Shown in pieces: positions 6,767-11,573 of a DNA stretch of 11,573 nt. The DNA is from Halomonas sp. (lineage in GTDB: Bacteria > Pseudomonadota > Gammaproteobacteria > Pseudomonadales > Halomonadaceae). Each line of letters opens with the position of its first letter. The first letter of the stretch is position 1. The notes under the pieces were generated by a model that ran no database searches, had not been told where the DNA came from, and saw only the letters and a program-made list of their open reading frames with translations. A program made the translations under genes and the position numbers. Location of the stretch: positions 1 through 11,573 of the forward strand of contig SKVX01000492.1 of assembly GCA_007129225.1 (NCBI GenBank), read 5' to 3'.

Positions 6767-7840
6767 ATGACCCAACGTATCGCCGTCATCCCCGGAGATG
6801 GCATCGGCACCGAAGTGATGCCCGAGGGCCTGCGAGCCCTGGAAGCCGCCGCCAAGAAATTCGGCATCGACCTGGCTTTCGAGCATTTCGATTTCGCCTG
6901 CTGCGACTACTACGCGAAGCACGGCCAGATGATGCCCGACGACTGGTTCGAGCAACTCAAGGATTTCGACGCCATCTTCTACGGCGCCGTGGGCTGGCCT
7001 GACACCGTACCGGACCATGTCTCTCTCTGGGGGTCGCTGCTGCAGTTCCGCCGTCAGTTCGACCAGTACATCAACCTGCGCCCCTGCAAGCTGCTGCCCG
7101 GTATCAAGAGTCCCCTTGCCGACCGCAACCCCGGCGACATCGACTTCTACGTGGTGCGCGAGAACACCGAGGGCGAGTACTCCAGCGTCGGCGGCAAGAT
7201 GTTCGAGGGCACCGACCGTGAGGTGGTGATCCAGGAGACGGTGATGAGCCGCCACGGCGTCGACCGGGTGCTGAAGTACGCCTTCGAGCTGGCCCAGAGC
7301 CGCCCGCGGAAGAAGCTCACCTCGGCCACCAAGTCCAACGGCATCGCCATCACCATGCCCTGGTGGGACGAACGCGTGGAGGCCATGTCCGGCAACTATT
7401 CGGACGTCAGCGTCGACAAGTTTCACATCGATATCCTGACCGCCAATTTCGTCCTGCATCCCGACTGGTTCGACGTGGTGGTGGGCAGCAACCTGTTCGG
7501 CGACATCCTCTCCGACCTGGGCCCGGCCTGCACCGGCACCATCGGCGTGGCCCCCTCGGCCAACATCAACCCGGAAGGCAAGTTCCCCAGCCTGTTCGAA
7601 CCGGTCCACGGCAGTGCACCGGACATCGCCGGCAAGGGTATCGCCAACCCCATTGGCCAGATCTGGTCCGGGGCGATGATGCTCGAGCACCTGGGCCACG
7701 CCGAGGCCGCCAAGGCGATCGTCGATGCCTTCGAAGCGGTACTGGCCGACGGCGATGCGAACCAGCTGACGCCTGACGTGGGCGGCCAGGGCAACACCGA
7801 GTCGCTCGGCCGCGCCATCGCCGAGCGGCTGCAAGGGTAA
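6767..7840 (+). CDS. dmlA: Tartrate dehydrogenase/decarboxylase / D-malate dehydrogenase
   Basis: This 357-aa enzyme is a member of the isocitrate/isopropylmalate dehydrogenase superfamily and strongly resembles E. coli DmlA (361 aa) and TtuC. Visible landmarks are IPGDGIGTEV (8-17), AVGWPDTVPDHVSLWGSLL (74-92), the substrate arginines in QFRRQFDQYINLRP (93-106) and VVRENTEGEYSS (129-140), Lys189 in SATKSNG, the metal aspartates Asp222, Asp246 and Asp250 (HIDILTANF and NLFGDILSDL), and the NAD loop HGSAPDIAGKGIANP (281-295). It oxidatively decarboxylates D-malate to pyruvate and can act on tartrates or isopropylmalate, using NAD and Mn2+/K+. The hydrolase stop and a GAGGA Shine-Dalgarno (6755-6759) precede the ATG, so the two genes are co-translated. 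DmlA versus TtuC specificity cannot be separated by eye. Confidence 0.93.
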   Translation: MTQRIAVIPGDGIGTEVMPEGLRALEAAAKKFGIDLAFEHFDFACCDYYAKHGQMMPDDWFEQLKDFDAIFYGAVGWPDTVPDHVSLWGSLLQFRRQFDQYINLRPCKLLPGIKSPLADRNPGDIDFYVVRENTEGEYSSVGGKMFEGTDREVVIQETVMSRHGVDRVLKYAFELAQSRPRKKLTSATKSNGIAITMPWWDERVEAMSGNYSDVSVDKFHIDILTANFVLHPDWFDVVVGSNLFGDILSDLGPACTGTIGVAPSANINPEGKFPSLFEPVHGSAPDIAGKGIANPIGQIWSGAMMLEHLGHAEAAKAIVDAFEAVLADGDANQLTPDVGGQGNTESLGRAIAERLQG

Positions 7841-7856
7841 CCAATCCCCGCCAGAC

Positions 7857-8489
7857 TCAGGAGGGGCGCGGCGGGTGCTTTACCTGGCTTTCGTCATGCA
7901 CCTCCTCCCAGCCGGTCACCATCGCCTTGATGTGAGCCAGCGGCGTGTGGCCCGCCGTGGCGAGATAGACGTGGAGAATCAGGAAGGCCAGCATCAAGAA
8001 AGCACCCAGGGCATGCAGCCCGGCGACCTGCTCGAGACCGAAGAAGGCCGGCATGCTGTCACGCACGCTACCCCAGAACAGGTAGAGCAGGCCCGAGACC
8101 CAGACCAGCGGGTTAATCACCAGCTTGACGCCTAGGTAGGCCAGGCGCTGCAGCGGATTATGCTTGCGTTCCACGGTCACCTTGTAGGGATGTGGGGCGC
8201 CCGTGAAGATCCCATAGGCGTAATAACGGATCATGGCACCGATCCGCTCCAGGGTAGGTATGTAGTGCTTCCATTGGCCGGTGGTGAAGTGCCAGAAGAT
8301 GGCGAAGACCCACAGGCCGATGAGCAGCCAGGCAGCGGCCTCATGGATGCGTACCGCCGTCTCGAAGCCCAACAATTCATGCACTCCGCGAATCGCAAAG
8401 CCGGTGAACAGCAGGGTGATGACGAGTACCGCCTGGGCCCAATGCCAGAAACGTTCGAAACGGGTAAACAGGTAGATGCGCTCGCTCAT
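7857..8489 (-). CDS. Cytochrome b561-type membrane subunit (Ni-hydrogenase/formate dehydrogenase gamma-like)
   Basis: This 210-aa protein has four predicted membrane helices, near residues 17-34, 50-69, 118-138 and 157-178. Candidate b-heme ligands are His16 (RFWHWAQ), His49, His67 (IFWHF), His159 (LHALGAF) and His173 (LHVYLATAGH). This fits the diheme b561 family used by thiosulfate reductase, hydrogenases and formate dehydrogenases to exchange electrons with the quinone pool. It starts 1 nt after the stop of the octaheme cytochrome gene, with AAGGGG (8497-8502) inside that gene as Shine-Dalgarno, so it is surely co-expressed. Its likely role is to pass electrons between menaquinol or ubiquinol and the anchored octaheme partner. 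It converges with dmlA, 16 nt apart, with no visible terminator. Confidence 0.88.
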   Translation of the reverse strand: MSERIYLFTRFERFWHWAQAVLVITLLFTGFAIRGVHELLGFETAVRIHEAAAWLLIGLWVFAIFWHFTTGQWKHYIPTLERIGAMIRYYAYGIFTGAPHPYKVTVERKHNPLQRLAYLGVKLVINPLVWVSGLLYLFWGSVRDSMPAFFGLEQVAGLHALGAFLMLAFLILHVYLATAGHTPLAHIKAMVTGWEEVHDESQVKHPPRPS

Positions 8490-8490
8490 G

Positions 8491-10032
8491 TCAGTGCCCC
8501 TTGCGACGATTGCGGTTGACGAAGCGCAGGGAGCCGTGGCCCAGAGCGCCCAGCAGTATCAGGCCGGCCAGCCCGAAGCCGAAGCGGTCGAGCCGCTCAT
8601 GGCGATCGCGCCCCGGCATCCACACCCCCTCCACCCCGGCCAGGCGGCCATCGTCGGCGTGGCAGGCGGCGCAGTCCAGAGCCATCTCGCCGGGCGCCAC
8701 CATATGGGTGATGGGCCACAGCATCGACGTCTCCACGAAGTCGTACTCGCCGCTGAAGGGCTGCCCCGCGAGCTCGGTACCCGCCGCCAGTGCCTTGTCC
8801 CAGTCGTAGTTGTACCAGAAGGCGGTCTCGTTGCCGGGGATCGCCACTTGGGGCTTGAGCAGTGTCATGTGCACGGTGTCGTAGGGCTGCTTGCCCAGCG
8901 CCCGCTTGACCGGCCAGATCCGGGCGTCCTCGGCGCCCGGGGTGCCGTGGTAGGCGTTGACCGCCGCCCGCTCGCCGGGATCGATCTCCGTCTCGGCGGT
9001 CACGAAGGTGGTGTTGCCATCCCACCAGAGGTATTCGGGCACCACATTCTCGCCAGGGACGAAGTCACCCTTCTTGCTGTCGTAGATGACGTAACCGTCC
9101 TCGTTCTTGATCTGGATGGGGTTGCCCTCCTCATCCAGGCGGCCGGCGGTGGACCAGTCCCACTCCATCTTGGTGGGCACGCCGCCCCGGGCGAACTCGG
9201 GAATGTGGCAGGTCTGGCAGGCCAGCGACCGGGTGTGCTCGTTGAGGCGCTGGGCGTGGCTGCCGCTCTCGTGGGGTGCACTGCCGTGGCAGGCCTGGCA
9301 AGTGGCCGGGTTACGGCCATTGTCGCTGCCGCGAATCATGGCTGCATGGGCGTCCACCGCCGTCCCCTGGATGCGACTCCCGGGCACGTCATGACTTTCG
9401 GTCTGGTGGCAGGTGCTGCAGCTGAAATTCAGCCCCTCGACATCCATATGAACATCAAGGTCGCGATGGGGATGGAAGAGCGACGAGTCCAGGTCGCCGT
9501 GCTTCACGCCGTCACCCCCACCGCCATAGAAGTGGCAGCTGCCACAGGTGGCCCTGGAGGTAGCGGCCACGTTCTGTGCCGCCCTGGTCAGATCGGTCAG
9601 TTCCTCATTGGGCCAACCGGCCCAGCCGCCCTTCTTCACATAGTCGCCGGTGTTATGGCAGGCCAGACAATCGACCCGCCCCTCATCACTGAAATCGAAG
9701 GTATCGTCCTCCCAGCCGTATCCCACATGGCACGACTGGCAGAAGCCCTCATTGGACTGGTCCGCGATACAGAAGGTATTGAGCATCGTCTTCTTGCCCA
9801 GCGTCTCGCCGCCATGGGGGTTCTCGTACTCCCAGGTCCAGTGTCGCGTCGCCATGACCTGCTTCGAGGCCTCGGTGTGGCAGCTCAGACAAGCTTGAGT
9901 CACTTCCTCGGCACTCTCAAACGGCCCCTCCAGCGCATCGAACCGAGTGTGATCCGCCGTGCTGGCCATGGCCGGTGACAGCCACATCAATAGCAACAGC
10001 AAGACCCAGCCCGCCCCTCGTCTTGTCTTCAT
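8491..10032 (-). CDS. otr: Octaheme c-type cytochrome, tetrathionate reductase (OTR) family, membrane-anchored
   Basis: From the ATG at 10032 this is 513 aa. Residues 1-24 form a Sec signal peptide (basic start, LLLLLMWL core, cleavage near AMA-S). Eight CxxCH heme sites follow at residues 48, 98, 122, 163, 205, 245, 272 and 454. A heme-free stretch of about 177 residues separates sites seven and eight. The tail has one hydrophobic helix (about 485-503) and a basic end, RNRRKGH, so the body should sit in the periplasm, anchored by its C-terminus. The motif pattern fits octaheme tetrathionate reductase; in the Shewanella protein the active heme has a distal lysine, and Lys133/Lys134 (DYVKKGG after the third site) are candidates here. 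Shewanella OTR also reduces nitrite and hydroxylamine, so the physiological substrate is open. The cytochrome b partner follows directly. Confidence 0.9.
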   Translation of the reverse strand: MKTRRGAGWVLLLLLMWLSPAMASTADHTRFDALEGPFESAEEVTQACLSCHTEASKQVMATRHWTWEYENPHGGETLGKKTMLNTFCIADQSNEGFCQSCHVGYGWEDDTFDFSDEGRVDCLACHNTGDYVKKGGWAGWPNEELTDLTRAAQNVAATSRATCGSCHFYGGGGDGVKHGDLDSSLFHPHRDLDVHMDVEGLNFSCSTCHQTESHDVPGSRIQGTAVDAHAAMIRGSDNGRNPATCQACHGSAPHESGSHAQRLNEHTRSLACQTCHIPEFARGGVPTKMEWDWSTAGRLDEEGNPIQIKNEDGYVIYDSKKGDFVPGENVVPEYLWWDGNTTFVTAETEIDPGERAAVNAYHGTPGAEDARIWPVKRALGKQPYDTVHMTLLKPQVAIPGNETAFWYNYDWDKALAAGTELAGQPFSGEYDFVETSMLWPITHMVAPGEMALDCAACHADDGRLAGVEGVWMPGRDRHERLDRFGFGLAGLILLGALGHGSLRFVNRNRRKGH

Positions 10033-10041
10033 GATATCCCC

Positions 10042-10047
10042 CACCTC
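10042..10047 (-). promoter_or_regulatory. Ribosome binding site deciding the octaheme cytochrome start
   Basis: The minus strand reads GAGGTG, a strong anti-16S match, 9 nt before the ATG at 10032. The in-frame GTG at 10044 lies within this site and has nothing useful upstream, so the ATG is chosen. Confidence 0.75.
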
Positions 10048-10090
10048 TTGTCATTATGATCCCGGCGGGATAGACCGCCCGGTAGGGGAA

Positions 10091-10131
10091 AGCATGGCAG
10101 ATCGCTTCGGCAGGAACCTGATACGGATCAA
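10091..10131 (-). promoter_or_regulatory. FNR/Anr box and extended -10 promoter for the octaheme cytochrome operon
   Basis: On the minus strand, TTGATCCGTATCAG (10131 to 10118) matches the FNR/Anr consensus TTGAT-N4-ATCAA at nine of ten positions. Downstream, TGCCATGCT (10099 to 10091) offers an extended -10 (TG-N) with hexamer CATGCT. With a start near 10084 the box would be centred at about -41.5, the class II FNR position, leaving a leader of about 52 nt. This predicts activation of the otr-cytochrome b operon under low oxygen. The sites are seen directly; the regulation is inferred from known FNR promoter geometry. Confidence 0.7.
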
Positions 10132-10192
10132 CAAATCGAAAGGATAGTGTCAAGAAAAAAGCGCCCGATGACGGCCAGTCCCGGCCAATTAT

Positions 10193-10206
10193 ATGACTTG
10201 CGTCAA
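10193..10206. promoter_or_regulatory. Weak FNR-like dyad in the otr-sqr intergenic region
   Basis: ATGACTTGCGTCAA contains the inverted repeat TGAC-N4-GTCA and matches the FNR consensus at seven of ten positions. It is 75 bp from the strong box and 110 bp before the sqr start. It could be a second, weaker FNR/CRP-family site, or chance. Confidence 0.3.
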
Positions 10207-10248
10207 CTTGTCGCACACTAAGGATGGAGAGACAGAAGCGGTAAGACT

Positions 10249-10280
10249 AGGATATAAACTATACAGTTATAAGGATATAA
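10249..10280. repeat. AT-rich direct repeats and dyad upstream of sqr (candidate promoter/operator)
   Basis: AGGATATAA occurs at 10249-10257 and again at 10272-10280, two exact copies with starts 23 bp apart. Between them is the imperfect dyad AACT-N4-AGTT (10257-10268), which extends outward if one bulged base is allowed. The island is strikingly AT-rich for this genome and contains several -10-like hexamers such as TATAAA and TATACA, but no good -35. It ends 35 nt before the sqr ATG. A site for a sulfide- or redox-responsive regulator is plausible; none is encoded in the window. Confidence 0.5.
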
Positions 10281-10315
10281 CAATCACATCCTGACCCGCT
10301 TAGCAGGAGTCTCCC

Positions 10316-11573
10316 ATGACACGCCCCCACGCACCGCCCCGGCTTGACCGGCGCCAGCTCCTGAAGCTGGGCCTCGGCGCCGGTGTCGCCGGCCTGCTGC
10401 CCCTGGGCAGCCTCCAGGCCGGCACCCTGTCAACCACTGCCCGTGTCGTCATCCTTGGTGGCGGCGCCGCGGGCATGGCCATGGCAAACCGCCTCTCCCG
10501 TCGCCTCGACGGCGCACGGATCTCTCTCGTCGAACCCCGCGAGATTCACCACTACCAGCCGGGCTGGACACTGGTGGCATCCGGTGTCTGGAACCCCGAG
10601 AAGACCATGCGACCTAACGCCCGCTTCGTGCCGGGCGGTGTCGACTGGGTTCGCCAGCCCGCCGCCGGCATCGATGCCGCCAATCGACGGGTCGAGCTGG
10701 GGGATGGTTCATCGCTGGATTATGACTACCTGATCGTGGCCACGGGACTACAGCTCAATTATCACCTGATCGACGGGATGTCACCCGAGCTGGTCGGTAC
10801 CCACGGCATCGGCAGCGTCTATGCCAGCATCGAAGGCGCCACTCGAACCCGGGATGCCATTGACACCTGGATCGCCCAGGGTAGCGGCAAGGGGCTGTTC
10901 ACGGCGGCCCCCACCCCGGTGAAGTGTGCCGGCGCCCCGCTGAAGATGACCTTCACCACCCTGTCGCGCCTGGAGGCAACCGGCCATCGCGATGACTTCC
11001 AGGTCGAGTTCCTGGCCCCGGGCCCCGCGCTATTCAGCCAGCCCTGGGTCAACGATTTCGTCAAGCAGCGCTTCGACGACCAGGGCGTCACCCGCCGCCA
11101 TCACTATCGGCTCTCCGCCATCGACCCCGGCGCTCGCCAGGCGGAGTTCACCTTCGTCGGCCCGGACAGTGAGTTCACCTCTCACCATGAGCTTCGCGAG
11201 GCTGAATTTTCCCAGGAGGGCGAGCGCACGGTGATCGCCGACTACGATTTCATCCACGTGGTGCCGCCGATGAGCGCACCGGATTTCGTCAAGGCGAGCG
11301 ACCTGATAGCACTGGAAGGCCCCTTCCGTGGAGAGTGGCTCGATGTCGACATCCATACCCTGCAGCACAACCGCTATCCGGAAGTGTTCGGCATCGGCGA
11401 CGTGATCGGTGCGCCGATCAACAAGACCGCCGCCAGCGTCAAGGCCCAGGCCCCGGTGGTGGAGGCCAACCTGCTGGCCCAGATGCAGGAGCAGCCGCTG
11501 CCGGCCCGCCATAACGGCTACACCTCCTGCCCGATGATCACCGGCATCGGCAAGGCGATGCTGGTGGAGTTCG
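10316..11573 (+). CDS. sqr: Sulfide:quinone oxidoreductase, type II, with Tat signal (3' end cut by window)
   Basis: The ATG at 10316 follows AGGAG (10305-10309) by 6 nt; the frame is open to the edge (419 residues, no stop). A twin-arginine signal RRQLLKLGLGAGVAGLLPLG (12-31) precedes the mature enzyme. FAD-binding elements are VVILGGGAAGMAMANRL (44-60), the VATG strand (141-144) and GIGDVIG (359-365). The redox cysteines are Cys204 in PTPVKCAGAPLKM and Cys405 in GYTSCPMITG, both matching type II SQRs including human SQOR; they are the only cysteines visible. SQR oxidises sulfide to sulfane sulfur and reduces quinone. Flavocytochrome c sulfide dehydrogenase is less likely because the GYTSCP motif is SQR-like. 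The Tat signal suggests export to the periplasmic face. It is divergent from the octaheme cytochrome operon. Roughly 20-60 residues should be missing. Confidence 0.88.
   Translation, partial: MTRPHAPPRLDRRQLLKLGLGAGVAGLLPLGSLQAGTLSTTARVVILGGGAAGMAMANRLSRRLDGARISLVEPREIHHYQPGWTLVASGVWNPEKTMRPNARFVPGGVDWVRQPAAGIDAANRRVELGDGSSLDYDYLIVATGLQLNYHLIDGMSPELVGTHGIGSVYASIEGATRTRDAIDTWIAQGSGKGLFTAAPTPVKCAGAPLKMTFTTLSRLEATGHRDDFQVEFLAPGPALFSQPWVNDFVKQRFDDQGVTRRHHYRLSAIDPGARQAEFTFVGPDSEFTSHHELREAEFSQEGERTVIADYDFIHVVPPMSAPDFVKASDLIALEGPFRGEWLDVDIHTLQHNRYPEVFGIGDVIGAPINKTAASVKAQAPVVEANLLAQMQEQPLPARHNGYTSCPMITGIGKAMLVEF

Noticed and set aside
6740..7834. 364-aa open frame on the minus strand opposite dmlA
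   Set aside because: It is a shadow of the clearly conserved dehydrogenase; the His/Val/Gly-rich translation has no recognisable domain.
8476..9978. 500-aa open frame on the plus strand opposite the octaheme cytochrome
   Set aside because: It is antisense to a gene with eight CxxCH sites, signal peptide and RBS; its translation is low-complexity and matches no family I know. High GC content keeps antisense frames open.
8491..10032. Octaheme protein as hydroxylamine oxidoreductase (HAO)
   Set aside because: Heme spacing with seven sites clustered in the first half and one near the C-terminus fits OTR. The HAO arrangement, with its cross-linking tyrosine, is not evident.
10125..10153. Perfect TTGACA -35 on the minus strand (10153 to 10148) as the otr promoter
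   Set aside because: At 17 bp spacing the -10 would be TGATCC, a very poor match, and it would fall inside the FNR box. The FNR plus extended -10 arrangement is more convincing.
10316..11573. Flavocytochrome c sulfide dehydrogenase flavoprotein subunit (FccB) instead of SQR
   Set aside because: A Tat signal would fit FccB, but the CAGAP and GYTSCP cysteine motifs are those of type II SQR, and no diheme FccA gene is adjacent.

Overview
The window looks like chromosomal DNA of a high-GC gammaproteobacterium. A halophile of the Halomonas type is my best guess; this is inferred from base composition, gene mix and FNR/Anr-type and GntR-type regulatory sites, not proven. Coding density is very high. 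I see no tRNA, rRNA, CRISPR, transposase or phage gene. Two genes are cut by the window edges: otnC at the left, sqr at the right.

Region 1 (1-4044) is a four-carbon sugar-acid catabolic unit. On the minus strand ltnD (NAD-dependent hydroxyacid dehydrogenase), otnK (DUF1537 3-oxo-tetronate 4-kinase) and otnC (class II aldolase-type decarboxylase) form a tightly packed operon, in the order of an L-threonate/D-erythronate pathway that ends in dihydroxyacetone phosphate. The isomerase otnI is not in the window and may lie just beyond the left edge. A divergent LacI-family regulator resembling gluconate GntR starts at 3013. The intergenic region carries a perfect 16-bp palindrome, a one-mismatch copy and a degenerate third copy, all in a 14-bp register.

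Region 2 (4045-7840) holds a lone TVP38/TMEM64 (VTT) membrane protein, a LysR-family regulator and, divergent from the regulator, a two-gene operon. The operon encodes an alpha/beta hydrolase of the fluoroacetate-dehalogenase type and a tartrate dehydrogenase/D-malate dehydrogenase (DmlA/TtuC family). It resembles an expanded dmlR-dmlA unit. The theme is again small C4 hydroxy-acids, with the hydrolase perhaps feeding the dehydrogenase.

Region 3 (7841-11573) is an electron-transfer and sulfur module. On the minus strand an octaheme cytochrome c of the tetrathionate-reductase (OTR) family, with a signal peptide and a C-terminal membrane anchor, is followed 1 nt later by a cytochrome b561-type membrane subunit. 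Its upstream region holds a 9/10 match to the FNR/Anr box, placed like a class II FNR promoter. Divergently transcribed is a type II sulfide:quinone oxidoreductase with a twin-arginine signal. Together they suggest quinone-linked, oxygen-regulated periplasmic redox chemistry of sulfur (or nitrogen) compounds; the true electron acceptor of the octaheme protein is unknown.
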